Below, piece after piece: positions 7,227-15,662 of a stretch of DNA of 64,000 nucleotides (positions are counted from its first letter, which is position 1; each line of letters opens with the position of its first letter). Below the pieces are notes generated by a model. The model made no database searches. It was not told the origin of the DNA and saw only the letters and a program-made list of their open reading frames with translations. Source of the DNA: Blastococcus sp. TF02-8 (GTDB lineage Bacteria > Actinomycetota > Actinomycetes > Mycobacteriales > Geodermatophilaceae); NCBI RefSeq assembly GCF_003319175.1, contig NZ_QOHK01000006.1, positions 62,001 through 126,000 on the forward strand. The letters are read 5' to 3'. A program made the translations under genes and the position numbers.

Positions 7227-7970
7227 GTGAGACGTCGCATCCTCGCCGCCGTCGCGGCACTCGTCCTGCTCCTCGTCGGAGCCGGCGTGCTCCTGGCCTA
7301 CGTGCGAGGGGCGGACGCCCGGGCACTCGCGGGCGCGCGCACCGTCGACGTCCTCGTGGTCGCCGAGCCTGTTCCCGTCGGGACCCCGGGGGAGGAGCTG
7401 GCCGACTACCTGACGAGGGAGCCGGTGCCGGCCCGGGCGGCGGTGCCCGGCGGGGTCACCGACCTGCGCGAGCTGCGCGGCAAGGTCAGCACCGTCGCCC
7501 TGCAGCCGGGGGAGCAGCTGCTGGCCAGCCGCTTCTCCGACCCCGAGGACGCCCGCGGCCCGGGCGTCGCCGAGGTTCCCGCCGGCCTGCAGGAGGTCTC
7601 GATCCTCCTGGAGCCGCAGCGCGCGGTCGGCGGTCGGCTGTCGGCCGGGGACACCGTCGGCGTCCTCGTGTCCCTCGGCGACCCCGCGTCGACGCACATG
7701 GTGCTGCACAAGGTGCTGGTCACCCAGGTCCAGGGCGCGCCCGTGGCCGCGCCGGACGCCGAGGGCACCGAGACCGCGTCCTCGGTGAGCACGCCCGCAC
7801 CGACCGGGAGCCTGCTCATCACGCTCGCGGTCCGGGCCCCCCAGGGCGAGTCCATCGTCTTCGGCATGGAGCACGGCAGCGTCTGGCTCACCCTCGAGAA
7901 CGAGGACGCCGACACCTCCGGCACCGACGTCGTCACCGCGCAGAACATCTACGGGAAGGCCACCTCATGA
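7227..7970 (+). CDS. cpaB: CpaB/RcpC-family pilus assembly protein (SAF domain)
   Basis: This 247-aa protein has an N-terminal membrane anchor (ILAAVAALVLLLVGAGVLL) and a SAF-like domain at about residues 38-110 with the usual LVVAEPVPVGTP and VALQPGEQLLASRF patterns. A C-terminal CpaB domain (SILLEPQRAVGGRLSAGDTVGVLV) follows. CpaB proteins sit at the outer face of the membrane and help assemble the Flp pilus machine. The GTG start follows AGGGGG. The final four bases overlap the start of cpaE (ATGA), a tight operon junction. Confidence 0.88.
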   Translation: MRRRILAAVAALVLLLVGAGVLLAYVRGADARALAGARTVDVLVVAEPVPVGTPGEELADYLTREPVPARAAVPGGVTDLRELRGKVSTVALQPGEQLLASRFSDPEDARGPGVAEVPAGLQEVSILLEPQRAVGGRLSAGDTVGVLVSLGDPASTHMVLHKVLVTQVQGAPVAAPDAEGTETASSVSTPAPTGSLLITLAVRAPQGESIVFGMEHGSVWLTLENEDADTSGTDVVTAQNIYGKATS

Positions 7971-9163
7971 GCCGCGTCGTGCTGGCCGCCGCCGACGAGG
8001 AGCTCGTCCTGCGGCTCAAGGAGGCCACCGACGGCGACCTGTCGGTCCTGCCGCCCGGCCGCCTGCCCAGCGAGCCCTCCCGCCTGTTCGAGCAGCTCCT
8101 CGACGGCGAGCTGCCCGAGGTGCTGGTGATCGGTCCCGGCGCCACCGCCGAGGAGGCGCTCGGCCTGGCCGCGCGACTGGACGTGCAGAGCCCCGGCATC
8201 AGCGTCGTCCTCGTGGCCCACGCGGCCCCGGAGCTGTGGCAGGCCGCCATGCGCGCCGGCATCCGCGACCTGGTGTCGCCGGACGCCGAGGTCGCCGACC
8301 TCCGCACGGCGGTCGACCGGGCCGGCTCCACTGCCAGCGGGCGGCGCCGGGTGCTGCGCCCGGTGGAGGAGACCGCGCGCTACACCGGCCGCGTCATCAC
8401 CATCGCCTCGCCCAAGGGCGGGGTCGGCAAGACCACCGTGTCGACCAACCTGGCCCTCGGGCTCACCGCGGCGGCCCCGCAGTCGACCGTGCTCGTCGAC
8501 CTCGACGTCCAGTTCGGCGACGTCGCCTCCGCGCTCGGGCTCACCCCCGAGTACACGCTGCCCGACGTCGTCAGCGGCCCCGCGGTCGAGGACACGATGG
8601 TGCTCAAGACCTTCCTCACCCAGCACCCGAGCGGCCTGTTCACGGTGTGCGGCGCCGAGTCGCCCGCGGCCGGCGACACGGTGCGCGGCGAGGACGTCAC
8701 CCGGCTGCTGGCCGCGCTCGCCCGGGAGTTCCGCTACGTCGTCGTCGACACCGCGCCGGGGCTGTCCGAGCAGACCCTGGCCGCCCTGGACCGCGCCACC
8801 GACGTCGTGATGCTCACCAGCATGGACGTCCCTGGCGTCCGCGGCCTGCGCAAGGAGCTCGACGTCCTGCGGGAGCTGTGCATGATCCCGGCCGGCCGGC
8901 ATGTGGTCATGAACTTCGCCGACCCCAAGGGCGGGCTGTCGGTGCGCGACGTCGAGACGACGATCGGCACCGGCGTCGACGTCGTCTTGCCGCGGTCGGA
9001 GAAGGTGCCGGCGTCGACCAACCAGGGCGTCCCGATCATCGCAACCGGCAGCCGCCGCGACCCGATGGTCAAGGAGCTGACCCGGCTGGTCACCCGCTTC
9101 CAGGCGACCCCGCTCAAGGCCCCGGGCCGGTACCGCGCCAAGCACCGGGCGGCGGCAGGATGA
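7967..9163 (+). CDS. cpaE: CpaE/TadZ-like MinD-family ATPase
   Basis: This 398-aa soluble ATPase has a receiver-like N-terminal domain (about 1-125) without the full phosphorylation set, then a ParA/MinD domain. The deviant Walker A is SPKGGVGKTT at residues 148-157, followed by VLVDLDVQFGD and VVVDTAPGLSEQ. CpaE/TadZ proteins localise the pilus machine to a site on the membrane. ATG 7967 overlaps the cpaB stop, and the TGA at 9161-9163 overlaps the cpaF start (ATGA), so all three are one translation unit. Confidence 0.9.
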   Translation: MSRVVLAAADEELVLRLKEATDGDLSVLPPGRLPSEPSRLFEQLLDGELPEVLVIGPGATAEEALGLAARLDVQSPGISVVLVAHAAPELWQAAMRAGIRDLVSPDAEVADLRTAVDRAGSTASGRRRVLRPVEETARYTGRVITIASPKGGVGKTTVSTNLALGLTAAAPQSTVLVDLDVQFGDVASALGLTPEYTLPDVVSGPAVEDTMVLKTFLTQHPSGLFTVCGAESPAAGDTVRGEDVTRLLAALAREFRYVVVDTAPGLSEQTLAALDRATDVVMLTSMDVPGVRGLRKELDVLRELCMIPAGRHVVMNFADPKGGLSVRDVETTIGTGVDVVLPRSEKVPASTNQGVPIIATGSRRDPMVKELTRLVTRFQATPLKAPGRYRAKHRAAAG

Positions 9164-10566
9164 ACCTCGCCGACCGTCTCGAGGCCGCCCGCGGACGCCA
9201 GGGCGTCGACGACCCGGCGCTGCCCACGGCCCGCGCCGCACGTCCGGCGGTGCCGACGCCGGCGCCGCCGACCGATGCCCTGGCCAAGCTCAAGGACCGC
9301 GTCGGCAAGGCGCTGTTCGAGCGCATGGGCAACCGGATGAACGACCCGTCGCTGGGCGAGGAGGCGCTGCGCGCCATCGTGCTCGGCGAGCTCGACGCGG
9401 TGGTGGAGGAGGAGAACGTCCCCCTCAGCACCGAGGAGCGGCAGCGGCTGACCGCCGACCTGGCCGACGACGTGCTCGGCTTCGGCCCGCTGCAGCGGCT
9501 GCTGGACGACGACTCGGTCAGCGAGATCATGGTCAACGGCCCGGAGAACATCTACGTCGAGCAGAGCGGCAAGCTCGTGCGCACCGGCACGACCTTCACC
9601 TCCGAGGAGCACCTGCGCCGGGTCATCGACCGGATCGTCTCCCGCGTGGGACGCCGGATCGACGAGTCCTCGCCGCTGGTCGACGCCCGCCTCGCCGACG
9701 GGTCCCGCGTCAACGCGATCATCCCGCCGCTGGCGTTCAGCGGCTCGACGCTGACCATCCGCAAGTTCTCCAAGGACCCGTTCACCGTCACCGACCTCAT
9801 CGGCTTCGGCACGCTGTCGCCGGAGATGGCCGAGCTGCTGCACGCCTGCGTGGACGCGCGGCTGAACATCATCGTCTCCGGCGGTACCGGCACCGGGAAG
9901 ACGACGCTGCTCAACGTGCTCTCCTCGTTCATCCCCGACGGCGAGCGGATCGTGACCATCGAGGACGCCGTGGAGCTGCAGCTGCAGCAGGACCACGTGG
10001 TCCGCCTGGAGTCGCGGCCGCCCAACATCGAGGGCAAGGGTGCGATCACCATCCGCGACCTGGTGCGGAACTCGCTGCGCATGCGCCCCGACCGGATCGT
10101 GGTCGGGGAGTGCCGCGGCGGCGAGTCGCTCGACATGCTGCAGGCGATGAACACCGGCCACGACGGGTCGCTGTCCACCGTGCACGCGAACTCCCCGCGG
10201 GACGCGATCGCCCGCCTGGAGACCCTGGTGCTGATGGCCGGCATGGACCTGCCGCTGCGGGCCATCCGCGAGCAGATCGCCTCCGCCGTCGACGTCGTCG
10301 TGCAGCTGACCCGGCTCCGCGACGGCACCCGCCGGGTCACCCACGTGACCGAGGTCCAGGGCATGGAGGGGGAGACCGTCACGCTGCAGGACGCGTTCCT
10401 CTTCGACTACTCCGCCGGCGTCGACCACTCCGGCCGGTTCCTCGGCAAGCCGGTGCCGACGGGGGTGCGTCCCCGCTTCACCGAGCGGTTCGAGGAGCTC
10501 GGCATCACGCTCTCGCCGCGGGTCTTCGGCGCCGCCGAGCCTGCTGCCGCCCGGGGGTGGAACTGA
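9160..10566 (+). CDS. cpaF: CpaF/TadA secretion ATPase
   Basis: This 468-aa hexameric ATPase of the GspE/PilB superfamily powers Flp pilus assembly. After a Pro/Ala-rich N-terminus (1-40) comes the CpaF N-terminal domain. The Walker A motif GGTGTGKTT is at residues 241-249, the Asp box includes TIEDAVELQL, and the Walker B region reads RPDRIVVGECRGGE, followed by the His box (HDGSLSTVHAN). ATG 9160 overlaps the cpaE stop; although the frame is open far upstream (from 8236), this start matches the family N-terminus. The stop overlaps the tadB start by one base. Confidence 0.95.
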   Translation: MNLADRLEAARGRQGVDDPALPTARAARPAVPTPAPPTDALAKLKDRVGKALFERMGNRMNDPSLGEEALRAIVLGELDAVVEEENVPLSTEERQRLTADLADDVLGFGPLQRLLDDDSVSEIMVNGPENIYVEQSGKLVRTGTTFTSEEHLRRVIDRIVSRVGRRIDESSPLVDARLADGSRVNAIIPPLAFSGSTLTIRKFSKDPFTVTDLIGFGTLSPEMAELLHACVDARLNIIVSGGTGTGKTTLLNVLSSFIPDGERIVTIEDAVELQLQQDHVVRLESRPPNIEGKGAITIRDLVRNSLRMRPDRIVVGECRGGESLDMLQAMNTGHDGSLSTVHANSPRDAIARLETLVLMAGMDLPLRAIREQIASAVDVVVQLTRLRDGTRRVTHVTEVQGMEGETVTLQDAFLFDYSAGVDHSGRFLGKPVPTGVRPRFTERFEELGITLSPRVFGAAEPAAARGWN

Positions 10567-11507
10567 TGTCCCCGGCGCTGCTGGTCGTCGGCGTCGCCGC
10601 CGTGGGCGCGGCGCTGCTGCTGCTCACCCTCGTCGTCCTGCCGGGCGGCCCGGGCCGGGTCCCGCTCAGCCGGCTGGACCCGACGGTCGCACCGCCCGCC
10701 TCGACCCTCGCCGGCGCAGGGGCGGCCGCGGGTGCCGCGGTGGAGAAGGTCCTCGTCAAGCGGGGGCGGCTGGCCGCCGGTGCCGCGGCGCTGGAGAACG
10801 CCGGGATGCGGACGACGCTGCCGGACTTCGTGCTCGCCACCGGCCTGTTCGCGCTGGGCGCGGGAGCCGTCGGCTTCCTCGTCGGCGGCGTGGTGCCGGG
10901 GCTCCTGGGCTGTGCGCTGGTTCCCCTCGCTGCGCGGATGCTCGTCGGGTTCCGCACCGGACGCCGTCGCGCGGCCTTCGCCGACCAGCTCGACGACTCG
11001 CTGCAGCTCATGGCCAGCAGCCTGCGCGCCGGGCACAGCCTGCTGCGCGCGGTCGACGCCGTCTCCTCCGACGCCGCCTCGCCGACGGCCGAGGAGTTCG
11101 CCCGGATCGTGAACGAGACCCGGGTCGGGCGGGACCTGGGGGAGGCCCTCGACGAGGTCGCCCAGCGGATGCGCAGCGACGACTTCGTGTGGGTCGCCCA
11201 GGCGATCAGCATCCACCGGGAGGTCGGCGGCAACCTGGCCGAGGTGCTCGACGCCGTCGGGCACACCATCCGTGAGCGGAGTGCCATCCGCCGGCAGGTC
11301 AAGGCGCTGGCGGCCGAGGGCAAGCTCTCGGCGGTCGTCCTCATGGGTCTGCCGTTCTGCGTGTTCGGCTTCATCTCGCTGACCAACCCGGGCTACCTGG
11401 CGGGCTTCACCGAGAGCCTCGTCGGCTACGCGATGCTGGCGGTCGCGGCCGTGATGCTGGCCCTCGGCGGGTTCTGGCTCAAGAAGACCGTGGCGATCAG
11501 GTTCTGA
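10566..11507 (+). CDS. tadB: TadB inner-membrane platform protein (T2SSF domain)
   Basis: This 313-aa membrane protein has two N-terminal hydrophobic segments, a cytoplasmic T2SS-F/GspF domain (about 140-275: DQLDDSLQLMASSLRAGHSLLRAV, split here by family convention, then REVGGNLAEVLD) and two C-terminal membrane helices. It forms the platform on which CpaF acts. TGATG overlaps at both ends with cpaF and tadC indicate coupled translation. Length and topology are normal for the family. Confidence 0.9.
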   Translation: MSPALLVVGVAAVGAALLLLTLVVLPGGPGRVPLSRLDPTVAPPASTLAGAGAAAGAAVEKVLVKRGRLAAGAAALENAGMRTTLPDFVLATGLFALGAGAVGFLVGGVVPGLLGCALVPLAARMLVGFRTGRRRAAFADQLDDSLQLMASSLRAGHSLLRAVDAVSSDAASPTAEEFARIVNETRVGRDLGEALDEVAQRMRSDDFVWVAQAISIHREVGGNLAEVLDAVGHTIRERSAIRRQVKALAAEGKLSAVVLMGLPFCVFGFISLTNPGYLAGFTESLVGYAMLAVAAVMLALGGFWLKKTVAIRF

Positions 11508-12406
11508 TGACCACGCTGCCGATCCCCGTCCTCGCCGCCGTCCTCGGCGTCGCCGCTGCCGTCCCCCTCCTCGGGTGGGCGCTGCTGGCCCGCCCGGCGT
11601 CGGCGAGCCGCGCCCGGGACAACCTGCTGCGCGGCATCGACCTGACCGTCTCCGGGAGCCCGGCCCGTCCGGCCGGCCCCGGGCTGCTGCGCCGGCTCAC
11701 CGACGGGCTGACGCCGGGCGGGACCGTCGACCGCCTCGACCGGCTCGCCGCCACCGCCGGCCGGCCCGCCGCCTGGCCGGTGCCCCGGCTGGTCGCGGCG
11801 AAGCTGGTGCTCGCCCTCATCGCCGGCGGCCTGTCCGCGCTGGTCGTGAGCGCGAACCCCGGTGGTCTCACCATCGTGGTCGCGGTGCTGGCGACCGTCG
11901 TCGCGTACTTCGTGCCCGAGCTGCTGCTCTACTCGCGCGGGCAGGAGCGCCAGGAGGCCATCGGCCTGGAGCTGGCCGACACCCTCGACCAGATGACCAT
12001 CGCGGTGGAGGCCGGGCTCGGCTTCGAGTCGGCGATGGCACGGGCCGGGAAGAACGGCACCGGCCCGCTGGCCGAGGAGCTGGTCCGGACCCTGCAGGAC
12101 ATCGCGGTCGGCCAGCCCCGGCGCGACGCGTACCTCGCGCTGGCCGAGCGCACCGGCGTGCCCGACCTGCGGCGCTTCATCGCCGCGATCGTGCAGGCCG
12201 ACGCCTACGGCGTCTCCATCGCCGACGTGCTGCGCACCCAGGCGCAGGTGATGCGCCTCAAGCGGCGGCAGCGCGCCGAGGAGAAGGCCATGCAGATCCC
12301 GGTGAAGGTGATCTTCCCCCTGATCCTCTGCATCCTGCCGACGCTGTTCATCGTGCTGCTCGGGCCGGCGGTGCTGGACATCATCGACGCCTTCAGCGGC
12401 CGGTGA
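11507..12406 (+). CDS. tadC: TadC inner-membrane platform protein (T2SSF domain)
   Basis: This 299-aa protein is the second GspF-like platform subunit. It has two N-terminal membrane segments (near 10-25 and 100-145) and a T2SS-F domain with the typical LADTLDQMTIAVEAGLGFESAM segment (in two parts) and TGVPDLRRFI. The basic loop MRLKRRQRAEEKAMQIPVK precedes the last helices. It begins on the tadB stop (TGATGA) and is the last gene of the Tad operon; a strong terminator hairpin starts 5 bases after it. Confidence 0.9.
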   Translation: MTTLPIPVLAAVLGVAAAVPLLGWALLARPASASRARDNLLRGIDLTVSGSPARPAGPGLLRRLTDGLTPGGTVDRLDRLAATAGRPAAWPVPRLVAAKLVLALIAGGLSALVVSANPGGLTIVVAVLATVVAYFVPELLLYSRGQERQEAIGLELADTLDQMTIAVEAGLGFESAMARAGKNGTGPLAEELVRTLQDIAVGQPRRDAYLALAERTGVPDLRRFIAAIVQADAYGVSIADVLRTQAQVMRLKRRQRAEEKAMQIPVKVIFPLILCILPTLFIVLLGPAVLDIIDAFSGR

Positions 12407-12411
12407 CGCGC

Positions 12412-12444
12412 GAGGGGCCGCCGTCCGGTGGACGACGGCCCCTC
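12412..12444. terminator. Bidirectional terminator hairpin
   Basis: Fifteen-base arms (GAGGGGCCGCCGTCC at 12412-12426 and its partner 12430-12444) pair with one mismatch around a 3-base loop. It separates tadC from the convergent gene ending at 12458, so it can serve both. Confidence 0.8.
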
Positions 12445-12457
12445 GTCGTGCGAGAGC

Positions 12458-12793
12458 TCAGCGCGGCTGCGCGGGGTTGGTCGGGTCGCCCTGCGACGGC
12501 GGGTTGACCGGTGGCCCGCTCGTCGCCTCGCTGACCTTGGAACCGGTGCTGGCGTGCGCCGGGTCGTCGGCCGCCGCGGCGGCCGGGTCGCCGCCGGAGG
12601 GCTGGGCGCCCTGGCGCAGCGACCGCAGCCGGTTCTCCATCACCATGACCACCTGCAGGCGGTTGGCGTGGGCCTTCTCGTACTCCAGCACCGTCTCGAG
12701 ACCCTGGACGTCCAGCGTCCGGATGCGCGAGGTGAGCCCGTCCACGCTGAGGTGGTCGTAGTCCGGCAGCGGAAGGGTGTCGTGCTCGGCCAT
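12458..12793 (-). CDS. DUF8129-type small protein
   Basis: This 111-aa soluble protein begins at ATG 12793 (MAEHDTLPLPDYDHLS) with an AGAGAGGGA ribosome-binding site; upstream in-frame starts would add only a low-complexity Arg-rich stretch. Residues 6-60 (LPLPDYDHLSVDGLTSRIR, then LETVLEYEKAHANRLQV) match the conserved actinobacterial domain I know as DUF8129, which occurs in short proteins and lipid-droplet-associated-like proteins. The C-terminal half is Pro/Ala/Gly/Ser-rich and probably disordered. It converges on the Tad operon and diverges from the next gene. Function is unknown. Confidence 0.7.
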   Translation of the reverse strand: MAEHDTLPLPDYDHLSVDGLTSRIRTLDVQGLETVLEYEKAHANRLQVVMVMENRLRSLRQGAQPSGGDPAAAAADDPAHASTGSKVSEATSGPPVNPPSQGDPTNPAQPR

Positions 12794-12944
12794 CCGTCGT
12801 CCCTCTCTGCTCGTGCGAGCGGCGCGCGGCCGCCTGTCCGGCACCGGCCTACCCCTGCCCATCGCATCCGACACGGCCCGTCAGAAGTCGAGCGCGACGG
12901 CTCCGGCGAGGTGTGAGGACGGGGTCGCCGGGTAGGCGGCGGTC

Positions 12945-14078
12945 ATGAACCTCTCGTTCCTGGAGCCGGTCTTCGCCGCCGCCGGGCCCTACGCCACGGT
13001 GCTGGCCGACGTGACGCACACGACCGAGAACGCCGACACCGAGCTGGAGCTGCGTGTCCGCGGCATCGTGCAGCGGCTGACCGACCAGGGGGTTCCCGAC
13101 GCGGTCCTCGAGGCGGTCCGCGGCCGGCTGCTCGAGGGCAACGACGGCGGGACCGCCGGCACGCTCCGCGGCCGGGCGCTGGTCGTCGCCGCCGACGGGT
13201 CGGTCGTGCTGGACCAGCCGCTGCTGGACGCCCCGCTGCGGGAGGTCGCCGAGTGGGGTGCGAAGCCCGACCTCCTCCCGGTGCTGCGGCAGCTGCCCGG
13301 CCGGGTCCCGCGGATCGTGGTCCTCATCGACCGGGTCGGCGCCGACATCACCTTCGTGAACCTGCCCGAACAGGCCGACGAGGAGAAGCAGGTCGAGGGG
13401 GACAGCTTCCAGATCCGGAAGTTCCAGGGCGGCGGCTGGGCGCACCACCGCTACCAGCACAACGCCGAGAACAAGTGGATCCACAATGCCGAGGACGTCG
13501 CCGCGACGATCTCCTCGACGGTGCGCCGGCACTCGCCGCGGTTCGTCCTGGTGGCCGGCGACGTCCGCGCACGGCAGATCCTCACCGACCGCGCCAGCGA
13601 CCTCTGGGCGGACCTGATCGTGTCGATGGACGAGGGGGGCCGCGCCGCCGGCGCCGATCGCGAGCCGGTCGACGCCCGCGAGGCCGAGCTCGTCGCCGAG
13701 CACGAGGCCCGCGAGGTCACCGACACCGTGGAGAAGGTCGAGGGCGCCGCCGTCCACGGTCTGGCCGTCACCGGCGTCGACCGGGTCGTGGAGGCGCTGC
13801 GCAAGGGGCAGGTGGAGACGCTGGTGCTCACCGACGAGCAGGACGAGGGCGCCACCCTGCTGGTCGGCGACGGCCCGCTCGAGCTCGGCCTGGACCAGCA
13901 GGACATGGACGCGCTGGGCGTGCACGGCGAGGCCGTTCCCGCCGACCGTGCGCTCATCGCCGCCGCCGCGGCCAGCAGCGCGGCCCTCGTCGTGGTGCCC
14001 CGCCCCGCCATGCCGGGCGACATCCCCGTGGCCGCCGTCCTGCGCTACACCGACGCGTCCACCGACGCCGGTAACTGA
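12945..14078 (+). CDS. Rv2629-family ribosome hibernation factor (bacterial eRF1-like)
   Basis: This 377-aa protein belongs to the bacterial archaeo-eukaryotic release-factor-like family (Vms1/baeRF2), to which M. tuberculosis Rv2629 and the hibernation factor Balon are related. Family-typical segments include RIVVLIDRVGADITFVN, a GGGWAHHRYQHNAENKW stretch around residues 165-182, and the L7Ae-like C-terminal part (VDRVVEALRKGQVETLVL). By homology it would sit in the ribosomal A site during dormancy or stress. It starts at ATG 12945 and heads a short plus-strand run of small genes. The divergent spacing from the DUF8129 gene (about 150 bases) holds its promoter. Confidence 0.8.
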   Translation: MNLSFLEPVFAAAGPYATVLADVTHTTENADTELELRVRGIVQRLTDQGVPDAVLEAVRGRLLEGNDGGTAGTLRGRALVVAADGSVVLDQPLLDAPLREVAEWGAKPDLLPVLRQLPGRVPRIVVLIDRVGADITFVNLPEQADEEKQVEGDSFQIRKFQGGGWAHHRYQHNAENKWIHNAEDVAATISSTVRRHSPRFVLVAGDVRARQILTDRASDLWADLIVSMDEGGRAAGADREPVDAREAELVAEHEAREVTDTVEKVEGAAVHGLAVTGVDRVVEALRKGQVETLVLTDEQDEGATLLVGDGPLELGLDQQDMDALGVHGEAVPADRALIAAAAASSAALVVVPRPAMPGDIPVAAVLRYTDASTDAGN

Positions 14079-14108
14079 CCTGCACCGCACACGAGAGAAG
14101 GAGTTCCA

Positions 14109-14366
14109 GTGACCGACCCGCACCAGCCCGCCACCAGCCCCGGCACCGACCAGGGCGACATCGAGCGCCGCGCGGCGCTCGCCGAGGCCCTGGGCAAGGA
14201 GGTGTGGCCGGCCGACCGCGACCAGCTGATCGCGAAGGCCCAGGAGGGCACGCCCGCGGACCGGGTGCTCTCCGACCTGCAGCGCCTGCCCGCCGGCCGG
14301 ACGTTCGAGAACGTCCAGGAGGTCGCGCAGGCCCTCGGGCTCGGCACCGAGCAGCAGCGGTTCTGA
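14109..14366 (+). CDS. DUF2795 domain protein
   Basis: This 85-aa acidic protein with a GTG start and an AGAAGGAG ribosome-binding site matches the small DUF2795 family of actinobacteria (WPADRDQLIAKAQEGTPADRVLSDLQRLP is the core, shown here in part as ADRVLSDLQRLPAGR). It lies 30 bases after the hibernation-factor gene and 1 base before the next gene, so the three are likely co-transcribed. The biochemical role is unknown; related proteins occur next to stress-response genes. Confidence 0.75.
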   Translation: MTDPHQPATSPGTDQGDIERRAALAEALGKEVWPADRDQLIAKAQEGTPADRVLSDLQRLPAGRTFENVQEVAQALGLGTEQQRF

Positions 14367-14367
14367 G

Positions 14368-14598
14368 GTGACCACGCAGAAGAAGCCGAGCCCGGAGGCG
14401 CTGGACAACGTCACCGAGGGCAACATCGAGACGCGGTCGCAGCTCCTGCCGGAGGAGGAGGGCATGCGGGGCAGCGGCATGGAGGAGGTCGCCGCCGAGG
14501 TGATCCTGGCCGAGTCCGAGGAGCGGACCGTGCACGCCGACCCCGACGACGCCCAGGGGGCGCACCGGCAGTCCGCCGAGACCGCCGACCTGCCCTGA
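14368..14598 (+). CDS. Small acidic hypothetical protein
   Basis: This 76-aa protein (GTG 14368) is strongly acidic (EEEGMRGSGMEEVAAEV) and has no membrane segment; it is probably disordered. I recognise no family. It starts directly after the DUF2795 gene and is followed immediately by the thioesterase gene, so it belongs to the same transcript. Codon use matches the neighbours, which supports it being real. Its small size and acidity resemble stress-related small proteins, but that is only a resemblance. Confidence 0.55.
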   Translation: MTTQKKPSPEALDNVTEGNIETRSQLLPEEEGMRGSGMEEVAAEVILAESEERTVHADPDDAQGAHRQSAETADLP

Positions 14599-14599
14599 G

Positions 14600-14983
14600 G
14601 TGCGGCACGAGCACCGGGTCCAGCTCCGCTGGTCCGACCCCGACATGCTCGGGCACGTCAACCATGCGCGAGCACTGGCCCTGCTCGAGGACGCCCGGCT
14701 GGCCATGGGGGACGGCCGGCCGGGCGGGGCGCTGATCCTCGCCCGGCTGGAGGCCGACTACCTGCGCCAGCTCTACTACCGGGTGAACGAACCGCTCACC
14801 GTGAGCAGCTGGGTGACCAGGCTCGGCACGAAGTCCTTCACCCTCCGCCAGGAGCTCGCGCAGGACGGTGAGGTCGCCATCCGCGCCGACATCGTGCTCG
14901 TCATCTTCGACTTCGACGCGAACACCAGCCGGGCGATGACCGACGAGGAGCGCGCGCACTGGTCCTCGTACCTGGAGGCATAG
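14600..14983 (+). CDS. Acyl-CoA thioesterase (4HBT, hot-dog fold)
   Basis: This 127-aa protein shows the 4-hydroxybenzoyl-CoA thioesterase-like pattern: RWSDPDMLGHVNHARAL with the conserved Asp and the DxxGHVNN-like segment, followed by strands LEADYLRQLYYRVNEPL and LGTKSFTLRQEL. It would hydrolyse acyl-CoA thioesters, as a homodimer or tetramer, in the cytosol. GTG 14600 lies one base after the previous stop. It converges on the DUF4240 gene with a 13-base gap and no strong terminator between them. Substrate cannot be told from the sequence. Confidence 0.85.
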   Translation: MRHEHRVQLRWSDPDMLGHVNHARALALLEDARLAMGDGRPGGALILARLEADYLRQLYYRVNEPLTVSSWVTRLGTKSFTLRQELAQDGEVAIRADIVLVIFDFDANTSRAMTDEERAHWSSYLEA

Positions 14984-14996
14984 GCCACCGCTCGGG

Positions 14997-15545
14997 CTAG
15001 GCGGAGCCGTACCTGGCCCACAGCCGAGGGAACCGGCGGGCGAACCACTCGTCGTCGTCCTCGGGGAAGGGCTCGCCCGCCGGGTCGCCGAACTGGTCGT
15101 CCACCTCGTCGGGACCGGGGTCGAGCTCCTCCTCGTCGACGCCGCGCTCCTCGAGCACCTCCAGGGGGACGTAGGCCCACTCCTCCGCCGACCCGAAGTC
15201 GTCCTCGTCCTCGTCCCACTCGAGGTCGACGACGGTGTCGGGGTCGGCCAGCACCCGCTCGTAGGTGGCGCGGCCATGGCTGATGAGCCAGTTGCGGAAG
15301 TCCAGGAAGCTGTCGTCGCTGGCCCCGCCGAGGGCCAGGTACGCCGCCGCCCAGAGGTCCCAGTGGTTGGCCCGGGCCCGCGCGACCGTCAGTTCCCGGT
15401 AGAAGTCGCGGATCTCCTCGTCGGGGAGCTCCTCCAGCGCGGCGGTGAGGGTCGCCACGTGCTGCTCCACCACCGATCCGGGGGAGGCCTCCTGGGCCTC
15501 CGCGCGGGTGTCCTCGACGAGTGCCCAGAAGCCGTTGCTGTCCAC
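14997..15545 (-). CDS. DUF4240 domain protein
   Basis: This 182-aa protein starts at ATG 15545 (MDSNGFWALVEDTR), the characteristic N-terminus of DUF4240. The domain covers about 1-115, including FYRELTVARARANHWDLWAA and the DDSFLDFRNWLISHG segment. The C-terminus is very acidic (Asp/Glu runs) and ends FARRFPRLWARYG, also seen in the family. DUF4240 proteins are found in actinobacteria and others, sometimes with WGR domains or near toxin-immunity loci. No enzymatic motif is evident; an immunity-like or regulatory role is possible but unproven. Confidence 0.8.
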   Translation of the reverse strand: MDSNGFWALVEDTRAEAQEASPGSVVEQHVATLTAALEELPDEEIRDFYRELTVARARANHWDLWAAAYLALGGASDDSFLDFRNWLISHGRATYERVLADPDTVVDLEWDEDEDDFGSAEEWAYVPLEVLEERGVDEEELDPGPDEVDDQFGDPAGEPFPEDDDEWFARRFPRLWARYGSA

Positions 15546-15662
15546 GGCGGCAACCTAGCCCCACGGGGCCGGGGCGTCGACGGCCGTCGGTGGGCCGACG
15601 CGGGCGATGTGATCATCTTCGTCGTCCTGGGTAGGCCCGGTGCCGACAGAGAGGAGACGGCG

